Notes under the pieces: generated by a model
Databases searched by the model: none
Told to the model about the DNA's origin: nothing
What the model saw: the letters and a program-made list of their open reading frames with translations, nothing else
Position numbers and translations under genes: made by a program
Shown: in pieces, positions 50,358 through 62,324 of the stretch
Layout of the letters: each line of letters starts with the position of its first letter
Numbering within the stretch: the stretch's first letter is position 1
Source: Nematostella vectensis
Lineage: Eukaryota > Cnidaria > Anthozoa > Actiniaria > Edwardsiidae
NCBI RefSeq assembly: GCF_932526225.1
Contig: NC_064038.1
Coordinates: forward strand, 2,730,001-2,794,000
Reading direction: 5' to 3'
Length of the DNA: 64,000 nucleotides

Positions 50358-53336
50358 TTAGTGCTTAACCCCTCTCACTCCTGCGTAGTTTTCGGAAAAA
50401 TAAGAAGAAAAAAAAAACAAGAAAAAAAAACAAAAAAAACAGACCATCCAAACAACCGTCTGACTTTGGGGGGAGGAGTGTTGACTGGCCCTCCCCCTCG
50501 TGAATTTTTCTCCGGATCTCCGGAACAATTCCGTAATGGCATCCATCGGAGTATGGAAATGGACCTGGAGGATACAAGCCTGGTAAACATCATACATCTA
50601 GCAAAATGAGCTTGCTAGATTTACTGATGTCAACATTAGAAGAGGGAGGGACACTCTTTTCATACAGTACAATATTGCAGTTGTTACCTATTATTGAATA
50701 AGTGGGTAATATGTCTTTTTTATCAAACAAGGTCTATTTCTGAGACAAGCAAATTCAAGGGAGAGCTGTTGAAATAACAGGGGAATGTTGAAGGAAAAAC
50801 AATTATCTGATTAAAAAACTACTGTAGATTCCTTTGCACGAAGATAATAACAAACATAATTTTGATTGTTATTTAGGAGGAACGAGACGAGTTCTACAAC
50901 ATACTATGAAAAGTATGTATTACTCATCTAAATTATACAAGTAAAAAATTCTATTTAAAAAAATACTGTAAGTAATTAGGTAAATCCTAAAACATGTATA
51001 ACATGTACAACACACTAAAAACTCCATGGCTATTGACTGTTTTCTACTTACATGTTTTTACAGTATATACAATTTCATTCTGGTACATCTTGTGGTCACT
51101 GTGCCATCTTCAGGGCTACACCCAAAGCACATGTGCACCCCATCCACCTAAGGGTGTCGGCTGCACAGGTGTTCCTGATGAAGGAGGGTAAGGAGGGCAG
51201 GAAAAGGTTATGAGACACCTTGCTTTTATGGACCCCTATGATTCCGAGTTGAGTGTGGCCCCTGTAGATGTTGACAGGTCAACCTCACAGCCACATGAAA
51301 GAAATGCCTAATATATTATGCTTTACAGTGAGTGTTTTGCAGTCAAGTTGGTTTCTGTTAGTGGGTAAAAATTATTATAAATAATTGTAATCATGACTAT
51401 GGTCACACTGTACATATAGAACTGTAAATGAATAGAAAAAAAGTATATATTTCCAGTCAAACTACAGAATTCCATGATAACCTTGAAAGTATTGAATAAA
51501 AGACTGCAAAACCAACATCTTTTGTACTAGTTGCTTAGTTGGTTGAATTGACCACGGGCAATTTTAAGCTGAATTCCTCCTTCCCCCACTCCCCCACCCC
51601 AGAAAAAAAATAATAAAAGAAAACTAAAACTAAAACAAAACCAACAGAGACCCCTTCCAGCTATTTTCTCTTATTTTTTTACAGCTTTTTAAAGGGGCAG
51701 TGCCATGGTAAGTGCTTTCAATAGCTCTCTGAACCTGACACAATGAAATTTAGTAAACTCTAATACTGACTTATGAGCTTTTGGTACATGTGGGGGACTT
51801 AAATTCAAAGAAAATGACCACAAACTGTCAATAAACATAGTTTCTAGAAAATATTGCATATTATTTTAACAAGGTATTTACAGCTTTTAAAAAGGTCAAT
51901 TATTTGTAGGCGATTAAAAGCCTACAATAAACACTGACATGCGCAGTACCATGACGCTGTCCCTTTAAGTCTTTCATTGCCATAACGCCCTGAGACGCCT
52001 GTATAATATAGGCCCAACTCCAAAACGTCAAAAATGCAAACTAAACATCACCAGACCCGGATACTGATAGATTCATCCAAGTCATAGACGACCTGCAAAA
52101 GCGCATCTAAGCAATGTAATAGAATTGACTCTTTTGTCAAAATATGAGCCTTAATTGCTGACCAATTCGTAATAAAATGCTTAAACTTAGAAACATTTCT
52201 TACCAAAAAAGACACAAAATTCCGAACTACAAATAGAGACAAGCAAACACAGATCAAGTCACCAATAGATACCTTTATTGCGCTCCGTCAGGTCCCATTT
52301 TACAGCAATCAGTCACAATAATCAATGCTAGAACCTCCATTAGAAGCGAGTCACCATTGTTAGCCTATTTTGCATGCCTGCACTGCATCATGGGAGTCTT
52401 GGAAACACCTTGACAGACAGGCGGGCAATCTCCTCCAACAGAATCATAACAGTTTTTTTTTATAAGTCTCTTTGCCCCGAAGCCAAACAAAACATTTCCA
52501 GGTCCAAGAAACCCAGAATAAGCCTGAAAACAATTTTCAGTCAACGGTAGCTTAGCTTAACTGGTAGTGTTGGACTTGAAATAGGGGGGGGAGGTTTCTG
52601 TTTTCAGTCTGTTTTTCTTACAATGTTGCTCAAAAGTAACCAGGAGGGAAAGGGTTGAAGTGAAATACAGCTATACTTAGTCAGGGTAGACAGTATTGCG
52701 GATTTTTTCGATATTCTATGCGATTTTACAAACCTCTCCCCCTTACGTCTTTCATTGCATTTTTTATTTTTTTTTTATAAATATTTAGGCCGGTGAATAG
52801 CTTAATAAGCTCTACAAAGAAAAATAGAATCGCCAAATCGCACTTTTTTATTTCTATTTATTTTCGCTTTTTGCATGATATTAAAAAAACGGTTCCTAAA
52901 AAAAACATTTTTCTTTCTTCGCTTGTTTGATGTCCTGTACACGATAAAAGACAATGCGCCCGTGCGTTACGATGCCACGCGCCGACATAGCGAGCCCCCA
53001 AGGGACTCAAGACGCCCAAATAGACCTGTATTTTTTTTCACCCTCTATCTCAGCGAGCTGTGCGTGGCGTAACCGTATTACAGGCCTGGGATCCTGGTTA
53101 TTGTCCTCCCCATTAATGCGCGGGTTGGAATACCTTGCAAGAGTGTTGTACAGCATATTCGTCGGAAATATCGGTGCTTGGGGCCTTTGGGTTCTTTACA
53201 GCCTTCCGTAAAAGCCTTGTGCTGCCATACCGATTGGGTAATCCGTATGTATGGTTTCCGTTTTGTTTTTCAGGTCGGGTTCGATCCCATGCCAATGGCA
53301 TTTTTTTCTTTTTTTTTTTCTATTAATTTTTTTTTC
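50358..53336 (+). repeat. 3-kb macrosatellite unit U18
   Basis: This is the shortest otherwise intact unit, at 2,979 bases. Its first half resembles U15-U17 (GCACATGTGCACC, TGA in the exon-like block). From the MITE on it matches U11: MITE deletion, TTCTAGAAAATATT, AGGAGGGAAAGG, ATTCGTCGG and CCTTTGGG. Confidence 0.95.
51689..51968 (+). mobile_element. TTAA MITE, U18 copy, 17-base deletion
   Basis: 280 bases, same deletion allele as U11. The left flank reads GCTTTTTAAAGG, one base changed next to the target duplication. Confidence 0.8.
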
Positions 53337-56335
53337 TTAGAGCTTAACCCCTCTCACTCCTGCGTAGTTTTCGGAAAAATAAGAAGAAGAAAAAAACAAG
53401 AAAAAAAAAAACAAAAAAAACAGACCATCCAAACAACCGTCTGACTTTGGGGGGAGGAGTGTTGACTGGCCCTCCCCCTCGTGAATTTTTCTCCGGATCT
53501 CCGGATCAATTCCGTAATGGCATCCATCGGAGTATGGAAATGGACCTGGAGGATACAAGCCTGGTATACATCATACATCTAGCAAAATGAGCTTGCTAGA
53601 TTTACTGATGTCAACATTAGAAGGGGGAGGGACACTCTTTTCATACAGTACAATATTGCAGTTGTTACCTATTATTGAATAAGTGGGTAATATGTCTTTT
53701 TTATCAAACAAGGTCTATTTCTGAGACAAGCAAATTCAAGGGAGAGATGTTGAAATAACAGGGGAATGTTGAAGGAAAAACAATTATCTGATTAAAAAAC
53801 TACTGTAGATTCCTTTGCACGAAGATAATAACAAACATAATTTTGATTGTTATTTAGGAGGAACGAGACGAGTTCTACAACATACTATGAAAAGTATGTA
53901 TTACTCATCTAAATTATACAAGTAAAAAATTCTATTTAAAAAAATACTGTAAGTAATTAGGTAAATCCTAAAACATGTATAACATGTACAACACACTAAA
54001 AACTCCATGGCTATTGACTGTTTTCTACTCACATGTTTTTACAGTATATACAATTTCATTCTGGTACATCTTGTGGTCACTGTGCCATCTTCAGGGCTAT
54101 ACCCAAAGCACCTGTGCACCCCATCCACCCAAGGGTTTCGGCTGCACAGGTGTTCCTGATGAAGGAGGGTAAGGAGGGCAGGAAAAGGTTCTGCGACACC
54201 TTGCTTTTATGGACCCCTATGATTCCGAGTTGAGTGTGGCCCCTGTAGATGTTGACAGGTCAACCTCACAGCCACATGAAAGAAATGCCTAATATCTTAT
54301 GCTTTACAGTGAGTGTTTTGCAGTCAAGTTTGTTTCTGTTAGTGGGTAAAAATTATTATAAATAATTGTAATCATGACTATGGTCACACTGTACATATAG
54401 AACTGTAAATGAATAGAAAAAAAGTATATATTTCCAGTCAAACTACAGAATTGCATGATAACCTTGAAAGTATTGAATAAAAGACTGCAAAACCAACATC
54501 TTTTGTACTAGTTGCTTAGTTGGTTGAATTGACCACGGGCAATTTTAAGCTGAATCCCTCCTTCCCCCACTCCCCCACCCGAGAAAAAAAATAATAAAAG
54601 AAAACTAAAACTAAAACAAAACTAACAGAGGCCCCCTCCAGCTATTTTCTCTTATTTTTTTACAGCTATTTAAAGGGGCAGTGCCATGGTAAGTTCTTTC
54701 AATAGCTCTCTGAACCTGACACAATGAAATTTAGTAAACTCTAATACTGACTTATGAGCTTTTGGTACATGTGGGGGACTTAAATTCAAAGAAAATGACC
54801 ACAAACTGTCAATAAACATAGTTTCTATAAAATATTGCTTTCAATAAAATATTGCATATTATTTTAACAAGGTATTGACAGCTTTTAAAAAGGTCAACTA
54901 TTTGTAGGCGATTAAAAGCCTACAATAAACACTGACATGCGCAGTACCATGACGCTGTCCCTTTAAGTCTTTCATTGCCATAACGCCCTGAGACGCCTGT
55001 AAAATATAGGCCCAACTCCAAAACGTCAAAAATGCAAACTAAACATCACCAGACCCGGATACTCATAGATTCATCCAAGGCATAGACGACCTGCAAAAGC
55101 GCATCTAAGCAATGTAATAGAATTGACTCTTTTGTCAAAATATCAACATTAATTGCTGACCAATTCGTAATAAAATGCTTAAACTTAGAAACATTACTTA
55201 CCAAAAAAGACACAAAATTCCGAACTACAAATAGAGACAAGCAAACACAGATCAAGTCACCAATAGATACCTTTATTGCGCTCCGTCAGGTCCCATTTTA
55301 CAGCAATCAGTCACAATAATCAATGCTAGAACCTCCATTAGAAGCGAGTCACCATTGTTAGCCTATTTTGCATGCCTGCACTGCATCATGGGAGTCTTGG
55401 AAACACCTTGACAGACAGGCGGGCAATCTCCTCCAACAGAATCATAACAGTTTTTCTATAAGTATCTTTGCCCCGAAGCCAAACAAAACATTTCCAGGTC
55501 CAAGAAACCCAGAATAAGCCTTAAAACAATTTTCAGTCAACGGTAACTTAGCTTAACTGGTGGTGTTGGACTTGATATAGGGGGGGAGGTTTCTGTTTTC
55601 AGTCTGTTTTTCTTACAATGTTGCTCAAAAGTAACCAGGAGTGAAAGGGTTGAAGTGAAATACAGCTATACTTAGTCAGGGTAGACAGTATTGTGGATTT
55701 TTTCGATATTCTATGCGATTTTACAAACCTCTCCCCCTTACGTCTTTCATTGCATTTTTTATTTTTTTAATTAATATTTAGGCCGGTGAATAGCTTAATA
55801 AGCTCTACAAAGAAAAATATAATCGCCAAATCGCACTTGTTTTATTTCTATTTATTTTTGCTTTTTGCATAATATTAAAAAAAACGGTTCCTAAAAAAAA
55901 CGTTTTTCTTTCTTCGCTTGTTTGATGTCCTGTACACGATAAAAGACAATGCGCCCGTGCGTTACGATGCCACGCGCCGACATAGCGAGCCCCCAAGGGA
56001 CTCAAGACGCCCAAATAGACCTGTATTTTTTTTTCACCCTCTATCTCAGCGAGCTGTGCGTGGCGTAACCGTATTACAGGCCTGGGATCCTGGTTACTGT
56101 CCTCCCCATTAATGCGCGGGTTGGAATACCTTGCAAGAGTGTTGTACAGCATATTCGCCGGAAATATCGGTGCTTGGGGCCTTCAGGTTCTTTACAGCCT
56201 TCCGTAAAAGCCTTGTGCTGCCTTACCGATTGGGTAATCCGTATGTATGGTTTCCGTTTTGTTTTTCAGGTCGGGTTCGATCCCATGCCAATGGCATTTT
56301 TTTCTTTTTTTTTTTTCTATTAATTTTTTTTTTTC
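53337..56335 (+). repeat. 3-kb macrosatellite unit U19
   Basis: This unit is 2,999 bases long. The start matches U12 (GAGAGATGTTG near 53742). The second half is shared with U20: GAATCCCTCC, AACTAACAGAGGC, GGTAAGTTCTTTC, GATATAGG, AATTAATATTTAGG and TATAATCGCC. Confidence 0.95.
54670..54966 (+). mobile_element. TTAA MITE, U19 copy
   Basis: 297 bases. GGTAAGTTCTTTC replaces GGTAAGTGCTTTC, shared only with U20. Confidence 0.8.
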
Positions 56336-59300
56336 GTAGAGCTTAACCCCTCTCACTCCTGCGTAGTTTTCGGAAAAATAAGAAGAAAAAAAAAAAAGAA
56401 AAAAACAAAACAAAAAAAAAAAAAAGACCATCCAAACAACCGTCTGACTTTGGGGGGAGGAGTGTTGACTGGCCCTCCCCCTCGTGAATTTTTCTCCGGA
56501 TCTCCGGATCAATTCCGTAATGGCATCCATCGGAGTATGGAAATGGACCTGGAGGATACAAGCCTGGTATACATCATACATCTAGCAAAATGAGCTTGCT
56601 AGATTTACTGATGTCAACATTAGAAGGGGGAGGGACACTCTTTTCATACAGTACAATATTGCAGTTGTTACCTATTATTGAATAAGTGGGTAACATGTCT
56701 TTGTTTATCAAACAAGGTCTATTTCTGAGACAAGCAAATTCAAGGGAGAGCTGTTGAAATAACAGGGGAATGTTGAAGGAAAAACAATTATCTGATTAAA
56801 AAACAACTGTAGATTCCTTTGCACGAAGATAATAACAAACATAATTTTGATTGTTATTTAGGAGGAACGAGACGAGTTCTACAACATACTATGAAAAGTA
56901 TGTATTACTCATCTAAATTATACAAGTAAAAAATTCTATTTAAAAAAATACTGTAAGTAATTAGGTAAATCCTAAAACATGTATAACATGTACAACACAC
57001 TAAAAACTCCATGGCTATTGACTGTTTTCTACTCACATGTTTTTACAGTATATACAATTTCATTCTGGTACATCTTGTGGTCACTGTGCCATCTTCAGGG
57101 CTACACCCAAAGCACCTGTGCACCCCATCCACCTAAGGGTGTCGGCTGCACAGGTGTTCCTGATGAAGGAGGGTAAGGAGGGCAGGAAAAGGTTCTGCGA
57201 CACCTTGCTTTTATGGACCCCTATGATTCCGAGTTGAGTGTGGCCCCTGTAGATGTTGACAGGTCAACCTCACAGCCACATGAAAGAAATGCCTAATATC
57301 TTATGCTTTACAGTGAGTGTTTTGCAGTCAAGTTGGTTTCTGTTAGTGGGTAAAAATTATTATAAATAATTGTAATCATGACTATGGTCACACTGTACAT
57401 ATAGAACTGTAAATGAATAGAAAAAAAGTATATATTTCCAGTCAAACTACAGAATTGCATGATAACCTTGAAAGTATTGAATAAAAGACTGCAAAACCAA
57501 CATCTTTTGTACTAGTTGCTTAGTTGGTTGAATTGACCACGGGCAATTTTAAGCTGAATCCCTCCTTCCCCCACTCCCCCACCCCAGAAAAAAATAATAA
57601 AAGAAAACTAAAACTAAAACAAAACTAACAGAGGCCCCCTCCAGCTATTTTCTCTTATTTTTTTAGAGCTATTTAAAGGGGCAGTGCCATGGTAAGTTCT
57701 TTCAATAGCTCTCTGAACCTGACACAATGAAATTTAGTAAACTCTAATACTGACTTATGAGCTTTTGGTACATGTGGGGGACTTAAATTCAAAGAAAATG
57801 ACCACAAACTGTCAATAAACATAGTTTCTATAAAATATTGCTTTCAATAAAATATTGCATATTATTTTAACAAGGTATTGACAGCTTTTAAAAAGGTCAA
57901 CTATTTGTAGGCGATTAAAAGCCTACAATAAACACTGACATGCGCAGTACCATGACGCTGTCCCTTTAAGTCTTTCATTGCCATAACGCCCTGAGACGCC
58001 TGTAAAATATAGGCCCAACTCCAAAACGTCAAAAATGCAAACTAAACATCACCAGACCCGGATACTCATAGATTCATCCAAGGCATAGACGACCTGCAAA
58101 AGCGCATCTAAGCAATGTAATAGAATTGACTCTTTTGTCAAAATATCAACATTAATTGCTGACCAATTCGTAATAAAATGCTTAAACTTAAAAACATTTC
58201 TTACCAAAAAAGACACAAAATTCCGAACTACAAATAGAGACAAGCAAACACAGATCAAGTCACCAATAGATACCTTTATTGCGCTCCGTCAGGTCCCATT
58301 TTACAGCAATCAGTCACAATAATCAATGCTAGAACCTCCATTAGAAGCGAGTCACCATTGTTAGCCTATTTTGCATGCCTGCACTGCATCATGGGAGTCT
58401 TGGAAACACCTTGACAGACAGGCGGGCAATCTCCTCCAACAGAATCATAACAGTTTTTCTATAAGTATCTTTGCCCCGAAGCCAAACAAAACATTTCCAG
58501 GTCCAAGAAACCCAGAATAAGCCTTAAAACAATTTTCAGTCAACGGTAACTTAGCTTAACTGGTGGTGTTGGACTTGATATAGGGGGGGAGGTTTCTGTT
58601 TTCAGTCTGTTTTTCTTACAATGTTGCTCAAAAGTAACCAGGAGTGAAAGGGTTGAAGTGAAATACAGCTATACTTAGTCAGGGTAGACAGTATTGTGGA
58701 TTTTTTCGATATTCTATGCGATTTTACAACCCTCTCCCCCTTACGTCTTTCATTGCATTTTTTATTTTTTTAATTAATATTTAGGCCGGTGAATAGCTTA
58801 ATAAGCTCTACAAAGAAAAATATAATCGCCAAATCGCACTTGTTTTATTTCTATTTATTTTTGCTTTTTGCATGATATTAAAAAAAACGGTTCCTAAAAA
58901 AAACGTTTTTCTTTCTTCGCTTGTTTGATGTCCTGTACACGATAAAAGACAATGCGCCCGTGCGTTACGATGCCACGCGCCGACATAGCGAGCCCCCAAG
59001 GGACTCAAGACGCCCAAATAGACCTGTATTTTTTTTCACCCTCTATCTCAGCGAGCTGTGCGTGGCGTAACCGTATTACAGGCCTGGGATCCTGGTTATT
59101 GTCCTCCCCATTAATGCGCGGGTTGGAATACCTTGCAAGAGTGTTGTACAGCATATTCGCCGGAAATATCGGTGCTTGGGGCATTCGGGTTCTTTACAGA
59201 CTTCCGTAAAAGCCTTGTGCTGCCATACCGATTGGGTAATCCGTATGTATGGTTTCCGTTTTGTTTTTCAGGTCGGGTTCGATCCCATGCCAATGGCATT

Positions 59301-59337
59301 TTTTTCTTTTTTTTTTTTTTCTATTATTTTTTTTTTC
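56336..59337 (+). repeat. 3-kb macrosatellite unit U20
   Basis: This unit is 3,002 bases long. It shares the private U19 second-half haplotype. It differs by TTTTAGAGCT just upstream of the MITE and GGGCATTCGGG near 59180. Confidence 0.95.
57673..57969 (+). mobile_element. TTAA MITE, U20 copy
   Basis: 297 bases, same GGTAAGTTCTTTC allele as U19. Confidence 0.8.
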
Positions 59338-62324
59338 GTAGAGCTTAAACCCTCTCACTCCTGCGTAGTTTTCGGAAAAAAAAGAAGAAAAAAAAAACAA
59401 AAAAACAAAAAAAAAACAGACCATCCAAACAACCGTCTTACTTTGGGGGGAGGAGTGTTGACTGGCCCTCCCCCTCGTGAATTTTTCTCCGGATCTCCGG
59501 ATCAATTCCGTAATGGCATCCATCGGAGTATGGAAATGGACCTGGAGGATACAAGCCTGGTATACATCATACATCTAGCAAAATGAGCTTGCTAGATTTA
59601 CTGATGTCAACATTAGAAAGGGGAGGGACACTCTTTTCATACAGTACAATATTGCAGTTGTTACCTATTATTGAATAAGTGGGTAACATGTCTTTGTTTA
59701 TCAAACAAGGTCTATTTCTGAGACAAGCAAATTCAAGGGAGAGCTGTTGAAATAACAGTGGAATGTTGAAGGAAAAACAATTATCTGATTAAAAAACTAC
59801 TGTAGATTCCTTTGCACGAAGATAATAACAAACATAATTTTGATTGTTATTTAGGAGGAACGAGACGAGTTCTACAACATACTATGAAAAGTATGTATTA
59901 CTCATCTAAATTATACAAGTAAAAAATTCTATTTAAAAAAATACTGTAAGTAATTAGGTAAATCCTAAAACATGTATAACATGTACAACACACTAAAAAC
60001 TCCATGGCTATTGACAGTTTTCTACTCACATGTTTTTACAGTATATACAATTTCATTCTGGTACATCTTGTGGTCACTGTGCCATCTTTAGGGCTACACC
60101 CAAAGCACCTGTACACCCCATCCACCTAAGGGTGTCGGCTGCACAGGTTTTCCTGATGAAGGAGGGCAGGAAAAGGTTCTGTGACACCTTGCTTTTATGG
60201 ACCCCTATGACTCCGAGTTGAGTGTGGCCCCTGTAGATGTTGACAGGTCAACCTCACAGCCACATGAAAGAAATGCCTAATATCTTATGCTTTACAGTGA
60301 GTGTTTTGCAGTCAAGTTGGTTTCTGTTAGTGGGTAAAAATTATTATAAATATTTGTAATCATGACTATGGTCACACTGTACATATAGAACTGTAAATGA
60401 ATAGAAAAAAAGTATATATTTCCAGTCAAACTACAGAATTGCATGATAACCTTGAAAGTATTGAATAAAAGACTGCAAAACCAACATCTTTTGTACTAGT
60501 TGCTTAGTTGGTTGAATTGACCACGGGCAATTTTAAGCTGAATTCCTCCTTCCCCCACTCCCCCACCCCAGAAAAAAAATAATAAAAGAAAACTAAAACT
60601 AAAACAAAACCAACAGAGACCGCCTCCAGCTATTTTCTCTTATTTTTTTTACAGCTATTTAAAGGGGCAGTGCCATGGTAAGTGCTTTCAATAGCTCTCT
60701 GAACCTGACACAATGAAATTTAGTAAACTCTAATACTGACTTATGAGCTTTTGGTACATGTGGGGGACTTAAATTCAAAGAAAATGACCACAAACTGTCA
60801 ATAAACATAGTTTCTATAAAATATTGCTTCCAATAAAATATTGCATATTATTTTAACAAGGTATTGACAGCTTTTAAAAAGGTCAACTATTTGTAGGCGA
60901 TTAAAAGCCTACAATAAACACTGACATGCGCAGTACCATGACGCTGTCCCTTTAAGTCTTTCATTGCCATAACGCCCTGAGATTCCTGTAAAATATAGGC
61001 CCAACTCCAAAACGTCAAAAATGCAAACTAAACATCACCAGACCCGGATACTCATAGATTCATCCAAGGCATAGACGACCTGCAAAAGCGCATCTAAGCA
61101 ATGTAATAGAATTGACTCTTTTGTCAAAATATGAGCCTTAATTGCTGACCAATTCGTAATAAATTGCTTAAACTTAGAAACATTTCTTACCAAAAAAGAC
61201 ACAAAATTCCGAACTACAAATAGAGACAAGCAAACACAGATCAAGTCACCAATAGATACCTTTATTGCGCTCCGTCAGGTCCCATTTTACAGCAATCAGT
61301 CACAATAATCAATGCTAGAACCTCCATTAGAAGCGAGTCACCATTGTTAGCCTATTTTGCATGCCTGCACTGCATCATGGGAGTCTTGGAAACACCTTGA
61401 CAGACAGGCGGGCAATCTCCTCCAACAGAATCATAACAGTTTTTTTTATAAGTCTCTTTGCCCCGAAGCCAAACAAAACATTTCCAGGTCCAAGAAACCC
61501 AGAATAAGCCTGAAAACAATTTTCAGTCAACGGTAGCTTAGCTAAACTGGTAGTGTTGGACTTGAAATAGGGGGGGGGAGGTTTCTGTTTTCAGTCTGTT
61601 TTTCTTACAATGTTGCTCAAAAGTAACCAGGAGTGAAAGGGTTGAAGTGAAATACAGCTATACTTAGTCAGGGTAGACAGTATTGCGGATTTTTTCGATA
61701 TTCTATGCGATTTTACAAACCTCTCCCCCTTACGTCTTTCATTGCATTTCTTATTTTTTTTTAATGAATATTTAGGCCGGTGAATAGTTTAATAAGCTCT
61801 ACAAAGAAAAATAGAATCGCCAAATCGCACTTTTTTATTTCTATTTATTTTTGCTTTTTGCATGATATTAAAAAAACGGTTCCTAAAAAAAAACGTTTTT
61901 CTTTCTTCGCTTGTTTGATGTCCTGTACACGATAAAAGACAATGCGCCCGTGCGTTACGATGCCACGCGCCGACATAGCGAGCCCCCAAGGGACTCAAGA
62001 CGCCCAAATAGACCTGTAATTTTTTTCACCCTCTATCTCAGCGAGCTGTGCGTGGCGTAACCGTATTACAGGCCTGGGATCCTGGTTATTGTCCTCCCCA
62101 TTAATGCGCGGGTTGGAATACCTTGCAAGAGTGTTGTACAGCATATTCGCCGGAAATATCGGTGCTTGGGGCCTTCGGGTTCTTTACAGCCTTCCGTAAA
62201 AGCCTAGTGCTGCCATACCGATTGGGTAATCCGTATGTATGGTTTCCGTTTTGTTTTTCAGGTCGGGTTCGATCCCATGCCAATGGCATTTTTTTCTTTT
62301 TTTATTCTATCATTTTTTTTTTTC
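59338..62324 (+). repeat. 3-kb macrosatellite unit U21
   Basis: This unit is 2,987 bases long. A nine-base loss in the GAAGGAGGG repeat near 60158 shortens the exon-like block in frame. The A-box of the tRNA-Ser-like half is altered (GCTAAACTGG near 61551). Confidence 0.95.
60659..60955 (+). mobile_element. TTAA MITE, U21 copy
   Basis: 297 bases, GCTTCCAAT with GCGCAGTACC, as in U6. Confidence 0.8.
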
